Positions 7,141 through 17,337 of a stretch of DNA of 64,000 nucleotides are shown here, one piece after another (position 1 is the stretch's first letter; every line of letters starts with the position of its first letter). The notes below the pieces were generated by a model, which saw only the letters and a list, made by a program, of their open reading frames with translations, made no database searches and was not told where the DNA came from. Source of the stretch: CAVQCJ01 sp963771835 (GTDB lineage Bacteria; Actinomycetota; Actinomycetes; Prado026); assembly GCA_963771835.1 (NCBI GenBank), contig CAVYVA010000001.1, positions 620,001-684,000 of the forward strand, written 5' to 3'. The position numbers and the translations under genes are program-made.

Positions 7141-9873
7141 CGGGCCAGCGCCGCGCGGACCCGGGCGACGGCGGCCTCGAAGTCGGCGGCGCTTCCGCGC
7201 CCGGAGCCCTGCGCCACGTCGTCGCGGCCGCCGCCCTTGCCGTCCAGGGCCTCGGCGAGCGTGCTCATGACGGTCCCGGCTCCGGCGCCCTGCGCCGCCG
7301 CGCCCGCGTCGCTGGCCACGACGAGCGCGATCTGGTCGTCGTCGCCGGGCGCGCCCAGCACGACCACGGTGGCCCCGGCCGACTGGGTCCGCCCGCGGAC
7401 GTCCAGCGCCAGCGTCCGCGCGTCGGCCGGCCGGACCCCGGCCGGCAGCAGCTCGGCGACCAGGCCGAGCCCGTCCGCGCCACCGACCGGCGTGCGGCCG
7501 GTCGCGATCTCAGCCGCCCGGGCCAGCACCTGGCCGGCCCGGACCTTGTCCAGCTCCCGCTCGGCGTCGCGCAACCGGGTCAGCAGCGAGTCGATCCGCT
7601 CCGGCAGCTCCTCCGGGCGCGCCTTGAGCGCCTCGCTGAGCTGGTGCACGAGCAGGTGCTCGCGGGCCAGGAAGCGGTACGCGTCCGAGCCGACGAGCGC
7701 CTCCACGCGGCGCACGCCGGCCCCGATCGAGGACTCCCCCAGCAGCTTGACCACGCCGAGCTCGCCGGTGTGCCGCATGTGTGTGCCGCCGCACAGCTCG
7801 CGGGCCCAGTCTCCGACGCTGACGACCCGCACCCGGTCGCCGTACTTCTCGCCGAACAGCGCCATGGCACCGAGCGCGACCGCCTCGGTCTGGCTCATGA
7901 CGTCGGCGGTGACCGACAGGTCGCCGAGCAGCACCTCGTTCACCCGCTGCTCGACGTCGTCGAGCACGGACGAGGGCACGGCGGTCGGGCTCGGGAAGTC
8001 GAAGCGCAGCCGGCCCGGGGAGTTCTCCGAACCCATCTGCGTCGCCTGCTCGCCCAGCGCCTCGCGGAACGCCTTGTGCACCATGTGCGTCGCGGTGTGC
8101 GCCCGCGAGATCGCCAGCCGGCGCTCCAGGTCGACGATGCCCTCGGCGCTCTCGCCGAGGACCACCTCGCCGTCGACGACGCGGGCCCGGTGCACGATGA
8201 GGCCCCGGACCGGGGCCTGCACGTCGCGCACCTCGACCAGCGCGCCGTTCGCGAGCTGGACAACGCCCTCGTCCGCGAGCTGCCCCCCGCCCTCGGCGTA
8301 GAACGGTGTGCGGTCGAGGACCAGCTCGACGTCCGTGCCGGCCGGCGCGGACTGCGCAGGGGCGCCGTCGACGAGCAGCCCGCGCACCCGGGCCTCGCCC
8401 GCGACCTCGTCGTAGCCGGTGAACTCGGTCGGCCCGACCTCGGCCAGCAGCGCCCGGTACGCGGCCACGTCGGCGGCACCGGCCTTGCGGCTCTTCGCGT
8501 CCGCCTTGGCCCGCTCGCGCTGCTCGGTCATCAGCCGCCGGAAGCCGTCGGTGTCGACGGTGAGGCCCTTCTCCTGCGCCATCTCCAGCGTCAGGTCGAT
8601 CGGGAAGCCGTACGTGTCGTGCAGCTTGAACGCGACGTCGCCCGGCACCGAGGGACCGACGGCGTACTCCTCGTGCCGTCCGCTCGCCTTGGTCACCTCG
8701 ACCGTGGCGCGGTCCAGCCCGGGCTCGTTCTCGGCGATCCAGGTGTCGAACAGCTTCGACCCGGTCTGCAGGGTCTGCAGGAACGAGCGCTCCTCCGCCT
8801 CGCAGGCCGAGCGGATCCGGTCGTGGTCGGTGCGCAGCTCGCGGGTACTGCGCCTCCATCGCCTCGATGCCGACCCCGGCGAGCTCGCCGAACGTCGGGT
8901 CGTGCGCACCGAGCAGCCGCATCGCGCGGACGGCGCGGCGGATGATCCGGCGCAGGACGTAGCCTCGGCCCTCGTTACCGGGCACGACGCCGTCGCCGAC
9001 CAGCATCACCGCGGTGCGGGCGTGGTCGGACACGATCCGCAGCCGGACGTCGTCGTCGGCGTCGGCGCCGTAGCGCTTGCCGGTCAGCTCGCCGGCGCGG
9101 TCGAGGATCGCCCGGCTGGTGTCGATCTCGTAGAGGTTGTCGACTCCCTGCAGGACCGCGGCCATCCGCTCCAGGCCCATCCCGGTGTCGATGCTCTTCT
9201 TCGGCAGGTCGCCGAGGATCGGGAAGTCCTCCTTGCCGCTGCCGGGCCCGCGCTCGAACTGCATGAACACGAGGTTCCAGATCTCCAGGTAGCGCTCGCC
9301 GTTGACCGCCGGGCCGCCCTCCTCGCCGTAGCCGGGGCCGCGGTCGTAGTTGATCTCCGAGCAGGGGCCGCACGGGCCGGGCACGCCCATCGACCAGTAG
9401 TTCTCGGTCATGCCGAGCCGCTGGATCCGCTCCAGCGGCACGCCGACCTGGCGGTGCCAGATGTCGGCCGCCTCGTCGTCGTCGAGGTAGACGGTGATCC
9501 ACAGCCGGTCCGGGTCCAGGCCGTACCCGCCCCGCTCGACCGCGCTGGTGACCAGCTCCCAGGCCAGCGGGATGGCCAGCTCCTTGAAGTAGTCGCCGAA
9601 AGAGAAGTTCCCGCACATCTGGAAGAACGAGGCGTGCCGGGTGGTCTTGCCGACCTCGTCGATGTCCAGCGTGCGTACGCACTTCTGCACGCTGGCCGCG
9701 CGCGGGAACGGCGCGGTCTGCTGGCCGAGGAAGTACGGCTTGAACGGGACCATCCCGGCGTTGACGAGCAGCAGGGTCGGGTCCGCGGCGATCAAGGAGG
9801 CGGACGGCACGACGGTGTGCCCACGCTCCTCGAAGAAGCGCAGGAAGCGACGCCTGATCTCGGCCGACTCCAT
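7137..9873 (-). CDS. alaS: Alanyl-tRNA synthetase (one frameshift)
   Basis: AlaRS charges tRNA-Ala in the cytoplasm. The N-terminal class II core is clear (MESAEIRRRFLRFFEERGH; VNAGMVPFKPYFLG; CGNFSFGDYFKELAI; GMGLERMAAVLQG; GRGYVLRRIIRRAVR). At about 8851, after GIEAMEAQYP, one extra base shifts the frame. The rest (ELRTDHDRIRSACEAEERSF onward) holds the editing domain with HTATHMVHKAF (HxxxH) and CGGTHMRHTGEL, then the C-Ala/DHHA1 domain. Joined length is about 911 residues, slightly above average. The gene is essential, so the break is most likely a sequence error. Confidence 0.93.
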
Positions 9874-9903
9874 GGGGCCCTCTCTGGACGGGGGTCCACG
9901 AGC

Positions 9904-11280
9904 CTACCCGGGGGTCTGCCCGGAACCGTCCCCGTCGTCGCCGCGCACGAGGCGACGCAGCCGGGCCAGCCGCTCGGCCAGCTCACGCTCGGCCCCGTGG
10001 TCGCTGGGCCGGTAGTAGTCGCGGCCGACCACGGCGTCCGGGGGGTACTGCTGGGCCACCACGCCGCGCGGGTGGTCGTGCGGGTAGTCGTACCCCTGCC
10101 CGTGCCCGAGCTTCTTCGCTCCGGCGTAGTGGGCGTCCCGCAGACCCGGCGGCACCGGGCCGACCCGACCGGACCGGACGTCCGCCGCGGCGGACCCGAT
10201 CGCGTCGATCACCGCGTTGGACTTGGGCGCGAGGGCGAGCGCGATCACCGCCTGGGCCAGCGGCAGCCGCCCCTCCGGCAGCCCGACGAGCTGGACCGCC
10301 TGGTACGCGGCGACCGCGGTCGGCAGGGCGGTCGGGTCGGCCAGCCCGATGTCCTCGGAAGCCAGGATGACCAGCCGCCGGGCCACGAACCGCGGGTCCT
10401 CGCCGGCCTCGACCATCCGGGCGAGGTAGTGCAGCGCCGCGTCGACGTCGCTGCCGCGGATGCTCTTGATCAGGGCGCTGGTGACGTCGTAGTGCTCGTC
10501 GCCGTCACGGTCGTAGCGCACCGCCGCCTTGTCGACAGCCTGCTCGACGTGCTCGACGTCGACCCGCTTGACCCCGGCCGCCATGGCGCCGCCGGCCGCG
10601 GCCTCCAGCGCTGTCAGCCCCCAGCGGGCGTCCCCGGCGGCCAGCCGGGTGAGCATCTGCAGGGCCTCGTCGGAGACCTCGATGCCGTCCGGTGCGAGCC
10701 CGCGCTCGTCGACCAGTGAACGCTCCAGCAGCACCCGGACGTCCGCGGCCTCCAGCGGTCGCAGCGTCACCAGGAGGCTGCGGGACAGCAGCGGCGACAC
10801 GATGCTGAACGACGGGTTCTCCGTGGTCGCGGCGACCAGGGTCACCCAGCCGTTCTCGACCGCGGGCAGCAGCGCGTCCTGCTGGGTCTTGGAGAACCGG
10901 TGCACCTCGTCGATGAACAGCACCGTCCCGCGACCGGACCCGCCGAGCTCACGGCGCGCGTCGTCGATCACCGCCCGGACGTCCTTGACCCCCGCCGTCA
11001 CGGCGGACAGCTGGACATAGCGGCGGTCGGCGGCGCTGGCGACCAGGTGCGCCAACGTGGTCTTCCCCGTCCCCGGCGGCCCCCAGAGGATCAGCGAACC
11101 GGAACGCGCACCCGACCCCGCTGCCGTCCCCTCCACGAGCCGCCGCAGCGGCGACCCCGGCTGCAGGACCTGGTCCTGCCCGACCACCTCGTCGAGCGAG
11201 CGCGGCCGCATGCGGACGGCCAGCGGCGCGACCTCCGCCGCCCGGTCGTCGGCCGCCGAGGTGAACAGGTCCTCCGCCAC
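9904..11280 (-). CDS. rarA: Replication-associated recombination protein A (MgsA/RarA AAA+ ATPase)
   Basis: A clamp-loader-related AAA+ ATPase that acts at stalled forks. The 458-residue protein has Walker A GPPGTGKTT, Walker B LFIDEVHRF, sensor 1 VAATTENPSFS, and the MgsA C-terminal tetramerisation domain (SIRGSDVDAALHYLARMVEAGEDP; ASEDIGLADP). The last segment GYDYPHDHPRGVVAQQY is typical of this family. It lies between aspS and alaS, as in many actinobacteria, with a 30-base gap to alaS. Intact. Confidence 0.95.
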   Translation of the reverse strand: MAEDLFTSAADDRAAEVAPLAVRMRPRSLDEVVGQDQVLQPGSPLRRLVEGTAAGSGARSGSLILWGPPGTGKTTLAHLVASAADRRYVQLSAVTAGVKDVRAVIDDARRELGGSGRGTVLFIDEVHRFSKTQQDALLPAVENGWVTLVAATTENPSFSIVSPLLSRSLLVTLRPLEAADVRVLLERSLVDERGLAPDGIEVSDEALQMLTRLAAGDARWGLTALEAAAGGAMAAGVKRVDVEHVEQAVDKAAVRYDRDGDEHYDVTSALIKSIRGSDVDAALHYLARMVEAGEDPRFVARRLVILASEDIGLADPTALPTAVAAYQAVQLVGLPEGRLPLAQAVIALALAPKSNAVIDAIGSAAADVRSGRVGPVPPGLRDAHYAGAKKLGHGQGYDYPHDHPRGVVAQQYPPDAVVGRDYYRPSDHGAERELAERLARLRRLVRGDDGDGSGQTPG

Positions 11281-11335
11281 GCGCCGACCCTAACCGCCGT
11301 CGCACCCCCCCACCCACTTGCGCGAGGGGGGCGGG

Positions 11336-13073
11336 TCAGTCGGGGGTGGCGTCGATGCCGGCCTCGCGGCGCTGCTCGGCGGTGATCGGGGTCGGCGCCT
11401 CGGTCAGCGGGTCGAAACCGTTCCCGGTCTTGGGGAAGGCGATCACCTCGCGCAGGCTGGCGGACCCGGTGAGCAGCATGCAGATCCGGTCCCAGCCGAA
11501 GGCGATGCCGCCGTGCGGCGGCGGCCCGAACGCGAAGGCGTCCAGCAGGAAGCCGAACTTCTCCCGGGCCTCCGCACGGCTGAGCCCGAGCAGGTCGAAC
11601 ACCCGCTGCTGGACGTCCGGCCGGTGGATACGGATCGACCCACCGCCGATCTCGTTGCCGTTGCAGACGATGTCGTACGCCCAGGCCAGCGCCTGGTCGG
11701 GCGCCTGCTCGAACCGGTCCGTCCACTCGGCGTTCGGCGACGTGAACGGGTGGTGCACCGCCGTCCAGCCCGTCCCGCCGCCGTCCAGCTCGACCGACTC
11801 GAACATCGGCGCGTCGACCACCCACAGGAACGACCACTGCGACTCGTCGATCAGCCCGCACCGCCGCCCGACCTCCAGCCGGGTCGCGCCGAGCAGGGCC
11901 AGCGCGTGCGACTGCTTCCCGGCCGCGAAGAACGCGCAGTCCCCCGGCTCGGCCCCGACCGCCGCCCGCAGGCCGGCCCGTTCGCGGCTCGGACAGGTTC
12001 TTGGCCACCGGGCCGCCGAGCTCGCCGTCCACCCCGAAGGTGACGTACGCCAGCCCGCGCGCGCCGCGCTGCTTGGCCCACTCCTGCCAGGCGTCGAACG
12101 CCCGCCGTGGCTGGTCCGCGCCGCCGGGCATCACCACGGCGCCGACGTGCTCGGCCTGGAAGACCCGGAACCCGGTCCCGGCGAAGTACCCGGTGAGGTC
12201 GGCCAGCTCCAGCCCGAAGCGCAGGTCCGGCTTGTCCGACCCGTACCGGGACATCGCCTCCGCGAACGTCATCCGCGGCACCTCGCCGACCTCGACGCCG
12301 AGCACGCCCTGCCAGATCGCGCGGACCACCGCCTCGCCGACCTCGATGACGTCGTCCTGGTCGACGAACGACATCTCGATGTCCAGCTGGGTGAACTCCG
12401 GCTGGCGGTCCGCGCGGAAGTCCTCGTCGCGGTAGCAACGGGCGATCTGGAAGTACCGCTCCATCCCGGCGACCATCAGCAGCTGCTTGAACAGCTGCGG
12501 CGACTGCGGCAGCGCGTACCAGCGCCCCGGCTGCAGCCGCACCGGTACCAGGAAGTCGCGTGCGCCCTCCGGCGTCGAGCGGGTCAGCGTCGGGGTCTCG
12601 ATCTCGACGAAGTCCCGCTCCAGCAGGACGTCCCTGGCCAACCGGTTCACCTGGCTGCGCATCCGCAGCGCCCGCGCCGGCCCGGTGCGGCGCAGGTCCA
12701 GGTACCGGTACTTCAGCCGCGCCTCCTCGCCGACCTCGACGTGGTCGTCGATGGGGAACGGCAGCGGCGCCGACTCGCTGAGCACGTCGACCTGCGCAGC
12801 GCCGACCTCGACCTCGCCGGTCGCAAGCTCGGCGTTGGCGTTGCCCTCCGGGCGCAGGCTCACCGCGCCGGTCACCTTCAGGCAGTACTCGGCCCGCAGC
12901 CCGTGGGCCACCTCGGGGTCGCGGACCACGACCTGCACCACGCCGGACGAGTCCCGCAGGTCCAGGAAGGCCACCCCGCCGTGGTCCCGCCGGCGGGCGA
13001 CCCAGCCGGCCAGGACGACGGTCGTGCCGGCGTCGGCTGCGCGCAGGCTGCCGGCCTGGTGGGTGCGGATCAC
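11336..13073 (-). CDS. aspS: Aspartyl-tRNA synthetase (one frameshift)
   Basis: Class II AspRS. From GTG 13073, which overlaps the hisS stop by four bases, it has the anticodon-binding OB fold (VVLAGWVARRRDHGGVAFLD), motif 2 (ARCYRDEDFRADRQPEFTQL) and the start of the bacterial GAD insertion (GGPVAKNLSE). Near 11985 an indel shifts the frame. The C-terminal part (MFESVELDGGGTGWTAVHHP; NGNEIGGGSIRIH; motif 3 GGIAFGWDRICMLL) is in a second frame ending at 11336. Joined length is about 578 residues, as expected. Whether it is discriminating or also charges tRNA-Asn cannot be told without a gatCAB search. Confidence 0.93.
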
Positions 13074-14407
13074 GGGTGCTGCTCCTCGGGGTCGATCGCC
13101 GACACGGACGGACGGAGGTCGGCGGCCGGGGGCTCCCACGCCGTGGGGTCGGCGGGCACCTGCTCGCCCGAGCGGATGTCCCGCACGCTGCCGTCCGCCG
13201 GGAACCACACGAACGGGATGCCGCGCCGGTCGGCGTGCCGGATCTGCCTGCCGTACTTGGCCGCGGACGGCGCCACCTCGCAGGCGATCCCCCGGGCGCG
13301 CAGCGCGGTGGCCACCCGGTCGGACTCGCCCCGCGCCGACTCGTCGGCGACCGCGACGAGCACGCAGGTCGGCACCGGGCGGCTGGCCCCGACGAGCCCG
13401 CGGCCCAGCACCCGGCCCAGGATCCGGGTGACGCCGATCGACACCCCGACGCCGGGGTAGGTCGTGCGGCCGTCGGACGCCAGCGCGTCGTACCGCCCGC
13501 CACCACCGATCGAGCCCAGGTCCTCGTGACCGTCCAGCACGGTCTCGAAGACCGTCCCGGTGTAGTAGTCCAGGCCGCGGGCGATGCGCAGGTCGGCCAC
13601 CAGGATCCCCGGCGCGACCGCCTGCACCCCCTCGACGACCCGGACCAGCTCCTCCAGGCCCTCGTCCAGCAGCGGGTCCTGGACGCCCAGTGCGCGCACC
13701 CGGTCCACGAACGAGGTGTCGCCGGTCCGGATCGAAGCCAGGTCGAGGCAGCGCCCGGCCGCCCGGTCGGCCAGCCCCGCCTCGGCCGTCAGCAGCGCGC
13801 GGACACCGTCCGGCCCGATCTTGTCGAGCTTGTCGATCGCCCGGAGCGCCGCCGACGGGTCGCTCGCGCCCAGGCCGCGGAAGAACCCCTCGGCCAGCTT
13901 GCGGTTGTTCACCTGGATGGTGACCGGCGGCAGCGGCAGCCCGCGCAGCGCTTCCGCGACCACGACCGCCACCTCGACGTCGTAGTGGAACGGGAGCGAG
14001 TCGCGGTCGACGACGTCGATGTCCGCCTGCAGGAACTCGCGGTAGCGCCCTTCCTGCGGGCGCTCGCCGCGCCACGCCTTCTGGATCTGGTAGCGCCGGA
14101 ACGGGAACTCCAGGTGGCCGGCGTTCTCCAGCACGTACCGCGCGAACGGCACCGTCAGGTCGAAGTGCAGCCCGAGCCCCTTGTCCGACTCCCCGTCCGC
14201 CGCGTGCAGCCGGCGCAGGACGTACACCTCCTGCTGGATGTCGCCCTTGCGGGACAGCTGTTCCAGCGACTCGACCGCGCGCGTCTCGAGCGAGCCGAAC
14301 CCGTGCAGCTCGAAGGTCCGTCGCAGGTGGTCGACGACGTGCTGCTCGACGATCCGCTCGCCCGGCAGCCACTCCGGGAAGCCCGACAGCGGTGCGATCC
14401 GGCTCAC
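13070..14407 (-). CDS. hisS: Histidyl-tRNA synthetase
   Basis: Class II HisRS of about 445 residues, intact. Motif 2 is KAWRGERPQEGRYREFLQAD, the histidine-specific motif is IARGLDYYTGTVFE, and motif 3 is in GVGVSIGVTRIL. The GTG at 14407 is chosen because it gives a four-base GTGA overlap with the upstream hydrolase; the frame is open further upstream but runs inside that gene. Gene order hydrolase-hisS-aspS is common in actinobacteria. Confidence 0.95.
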   Translation of the reverse strand: MSRIAPLSGFPEWLPGERIVEQHVVDHLRRTFELHGFGSLETRAVESLEQLSRKGDIQQEVYVLRRLHAADGESDKGLGLHFDLTVPFARYVLENAGHLEFPFRRYQIQKAWRGERPQEGRYREFLQADIDVVDRDSLPFHYDVEVAVVVAEALRGLPLPPVTIQVNNRKLAEGFFRGLGASDPSAALRAIDKLDKIGPDGVRALLTAEAGLADRAAGRCLDLASIRTGDTSFVDRVRALGVQDPLLDEGLEELVRVVEGVQAVAPGILVADLRIARGLDYYTGTVFETVLDGHEDLGSIGGGGRYDALASDGRTTYPGVGVSIGVTRILGRVLGRGLVGASRPVPTCVLVAVADESARGESDRVATALRARGIACEVAPSAAKYGRQIRHADRRGIPFVWFPADGSVRDIRSGEQVPADPTAWEPPAADLRPSVSAIDPEEQHP

Positions 14408-15078
14408 CGGCCCACCAGCTGCCGCAGGTAGGGGTTCGTCGCCCGCTCCGTGCCGATGCTCGTGGTCTCGCCGTGACCGGGGAGCACGATCGTCTCGTCG
14501 GCCAGCGGCAGGATCTTCGTGCGCAACGACTCCTCCATGGCGGCGTGGTCGCCGCCGAGCAGGTCGGTGCGGCCGATCGACCCGCGGAACAGCACGTCGC
14601 CGCTCACGCAGACGGGCGGCTCCTCGCCGGCACCCGGCAGCCGGAACAGCACCGACCCCTCGGTGTGACCGGGCGCGTGGTCCACCGTGATCCGCAGCCC
14701 CGCCAGGGACAGCTCGGTGCCGTCCGTCATCGTCAGGACGTCGTCGGGCTCGGTCCAGGTGAGCACGCCCCCGAGCGCGGCCCGCAGCTCCGGGCCGAGC
14801 AGCGAGACCGGGTCGGCGAGCCGGTACCGGTCGGCGCTGTGGACGTACGCCGGGATGCCGCGCGCGCCGCACACCGGCGTCACCGAGTACGTGTGGTCCA
14901 GGTGCCCGTGCGTGACCAGCACCGCGACCGGCTGGAGCCGGTGCTCGCGCAGGACCTCCGCCAGCCGGTCCTGCACACCCACTCCAGGGTCCACGACCAC
15001 GCACTCCTGCCCCTCGCCGGGCGCCACCACCCAGCAGTTCGTGGCGAACATCTCGGCGGGGAAGCCGGCGACGAGCAC
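14404..15078 (-). CDS. MBL-fold metallo-hydrolase (glyoxalase II-like)
   Basis: A 224-residue metallo-beta-lactamase-fold hydrolase. Metal ligands appear as HGHLDH (VLVTHGHLDHTYS), HAPGHTEGS and SGDVLF, the glyoxalase II-like pattern. The probable reaction is thioester hydrolysis such as S-acyl adducts of a low-molecular-weight thiol; the true substrate is unknown. GTG 15078 is chosen because AGGAGGAG lies 7 bases upstream; the open frame extends to 15168 but without a better start. It leads the hisS-aspS operon. Confidence 0.88.
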   Translation of the reverse strand: MLVAGFPAEMFATNCWVVAPGEGQECVVVDPGVGVQDRLAEVLREHRLQPVAVLVTHGHLDHTYSVTPVCGARGIPAYVHSADRYRLADPVSLLGPELRAALGGVLTWTEPDDVLTMTDGTELSLAGLRITVDHAPGHTEGSVLFRLPGAGEEPPVCVSGDVLFRGSIGRTDLLGGDHAAMEESLRTKILPLADETIVLPGHGETTSIGTERATNPYLRQLVGR

Positions 15079-15264
15079 GACGGGGCTCCTCCTGGCTGGA
15101 CAGGGTCTGGGTGCCCCCGAAGGGTACCGGCGGGTCTCGCCACGTCGCGAACCAGTTGGCCGGGCCACGGGACCTGCCCGCCTACACTGTCCGGCGGCAG
15201 CGGATCCGCCCGCGTTGGATCTCCGCGCCCGCTACCGGAACAGCAGCGAACAAGGAGCACCCAC

Positions 15265-16101
15265 GTGACCGGCAACAAGCGCGAGCGGGAGCTCGCCCGC
15301 GCCAAGTACGAGCGGCAGCAGGCGCGGCGCGCGGAGGAGGCGGCCAAGCGGCGCCGTCGTTACCAAGTCGTCACCGCGGTCGTCGTCAGCGTCGTCGTCG
15401 TCGGCGCCCTGATCGGCCTCGGCCGCGTGATGAGCCACGGCTCGGGCGAGGCGGCCGCGGCCAGCTCGACGACGCCGTCGACCGCCAGCAGCCCGACCAC
15501 GTCGGCCTCCACCAACGCGGTGCCCATCCCCACCGACGGCAGCAACGCGACCTGCAGCTACCCCGCCGGCGGAGGCAGCGCGACGAAGACGGTCAGCGCG
15601 CCGGCGACGAGTGCCCCGACCCGCCCGGTCACCGGCACCGCCAAGCTCTTCCTGAACGGCAAGCCGGTCACGATCTCGCTCCTGCGTTCCAAGGCGCCGT
15701 GCACGGTGAACTCGTTCGCGCACCTGGCCCAGGCGAAGTACTTCGACAAGACCCCCTGCCACCGGCTGACGACCGGCTCGCTCGCCGTCCTGCAGTGCGG
15801 CGACCCGAGCGGGACCGGGTCGGGCGGTCCCGGGTACACGTTCGCCGACGAGAACCTCACCGGCGCCACCTACCCGGCCGGGACGGTCGCGATGGCCAAC
15901 TCCGGCCCGGACACCAACGGCAGCCAGTTCTTCCTCGTGTACAAGGACTCGACGCTGCCGCCGTCGTACACCCCGTTCGGCAGGATCGTCGGCGGGATGG
16001 ACGTCCTGGACGCGATCGGCGCGGCCGGTGTCAAGGGCGGCGGCTCCGACGGTGCGCCGGCCAACCCGGTCACGATCACCTCCGTGAGCATCGGGGGGTG
16101 A
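15265..16101 (+). CDS. Membrane-anchored cyclophilin-type peptidyl-prolyl isomerase
   Basis: A 278-residue protein: basic N-terminus (KRERELARAKYERQQARRAEEAAKRRRR), one membrane segment (VVTAVVVSVVVVGALIGLG, about 35-53), a Ser/Thr/Ala linker, then a cyclophilin domain outside the cell. The domain shows GYTFADENLTGATYPAGTVA, ANSGPDTNGSQFFLVY and YTPFGRIVGGMDVLD, core cyclophilin motifs. Some catalytic positions are altered: the usual FHR reads PCHRLTTG. Activity may therefore be low. AAGGAG precedes GTG 15265. It overlaps the DUF349 gene start, and the region 15079-15264 should hold the divergent promoters for this gene and the MBL-hisS-aspS operon. Confidence 0.88.
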   Translation: MTGNKRERELARAKYERQQARRAEEAAKRRRRYQVVTAVVVSVVVVGALIGLGRVMSHGSGEAAAASSTTPSTASSPTTSASTNAVPIPTDGSNATCSYPAGGGSATKTVSAPATSAPTRPVTGTAKLFLNGKPVTISLLRSKAPCTVNSFAHLAQAKYFDKTPCHRLTTGSLAVLQCGDPSGTGSGGPGYTFADENLTGATYPAGTVAMANSGPDTNGSQFFLVYKDSTLPPSYTPFGRIVGGMDVLDAIGAAGVKGGGSDGAPANPVTITSVSIGG

Positions 16102-17337
16102 CCGTGACCGAGCCGGCGTGGGGGCGCGTCGCCGAGGACGGGACGGTCTTCGTCCGCACCTCCGACGGCGAGCGCGCGGTCGGCTCGTTCCAGGCGGGTT
16201 CGGCGGACGAGGCGCTGGCCTACTACACCCGCAAGTTCGACGCGCTCGAGCTCGAGGTCGAGCTGTTCGAGCGGCGGGTCCGGCTGCCCGAGGTGTCCGC
16301 CGACGAGGCGAACGCCACCCTCCGCCGCCTGCGCGAGGTGCTCGCCGAGCCGGCGGCCGTCGGCGACCTGGACGGCCTTCGCACCCGGCTCGAGGCGGTG
16401 TCCGCCGTCGTCGAGGAGCGCCGCGCGCAGGCCCGCGCGGCCCGGGAGGAGACGCGGGCGCACGCCCGTGAGCTGCGCGAGCGGATCGTCTCCGACGCCG
16501 AGGCGCTGGCCGGCTCCACCCAGTGGAAGTCCACCGGCGAACGGCTGCGCGAGCTCCTCGAGGAGTGGAAGGCGGCGCCGCACGTCGACCGCCCGACCGA
16601 GCAGGCGCTCTGGAAGCGGTTCGGCGCCGCCCGCAACTCCTTCGACCGCCGCCGGCGCCAGCACTTCGCCCAGCTCGGGGCCCAGCGCGGCGAGGCCAAG
16701 GCCGCCAAGCTGAAGCTGATCGCCGAGGCCGAGACGCTGGCGACATCGACCGACTGGGGTCCGACGGCGACCGCAGCTGCGCAGCCTGATGGACCAGTGG
16801 AAGGCCGCCGGCCGCGCTGGGGCGCAGCGAGGAGGACGCGCTGTGGCGGCGGTTCCGGGCCGCCCAGGACGCCTTCTACGAGGCCCGGTCGGCTGCCTTC
16901 GCCGAGCGCGACGCAGGGCTCGGCGCCAACCTCGCGGCCAAGGAGGCGCTGGCCGCCGAGGCCGAGGCCCTGCTGCCGGTCACGGACACCGCCGCCGCGA
17001 AGGCCGCGCTGCGCGGGATCCAGGAGCGCTGGGAGGCCGCCGGCCACGTCCCGCGCCAGGACCGGGACCGCGTCGAGGGCCGGCTGCGCAAGGTCGAGGA
17101 GGCCGTGCGCGCGGCCGACGAGACGCGCTGGCGGCGGACCAACCCCGAGGGGCGGGCCCGGGCCGAGTCGGCCGTGGCCCAGCTCGTCCAGGCGATCGCC
17201 AAGCTGGAGGCGCAGCGGGCCAAGGCGCGTCGCGCGGGGCGACGAGCGAGCCGTGACGCGAGGCGGACGAGTCGATCGCCGCGCGCCGGTCCTGGCTGGA
17301 GGGCGCCGAGGCCGCCCTCGCCGAGTTCAGCGGCTGA
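16098..17337 (+). CDS. DUF349 repeat protein (interrupted by several indels)
   Basis: DUF349 proteins are built of repeated helical units containing a W-K-x-A pattern; their function is unknown. The units are visible here as STQWKSTGERLRELLEEWKAA, STDWGPTA, LMDQWKAAGRAG and GIQERWEAAGHVPRQDRDR. The reading frame changes near 16765, 16822 and 17230. Joined length is about 410 residues, near the family norm. The start is GTG 16098, overlapping the cyclophilin stop, or GTG 16104. The TGA at 17335 lies past the relA stop on the other strand, so the two genes overlap tail to tail by 11 bases. Confidence 0.8.
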
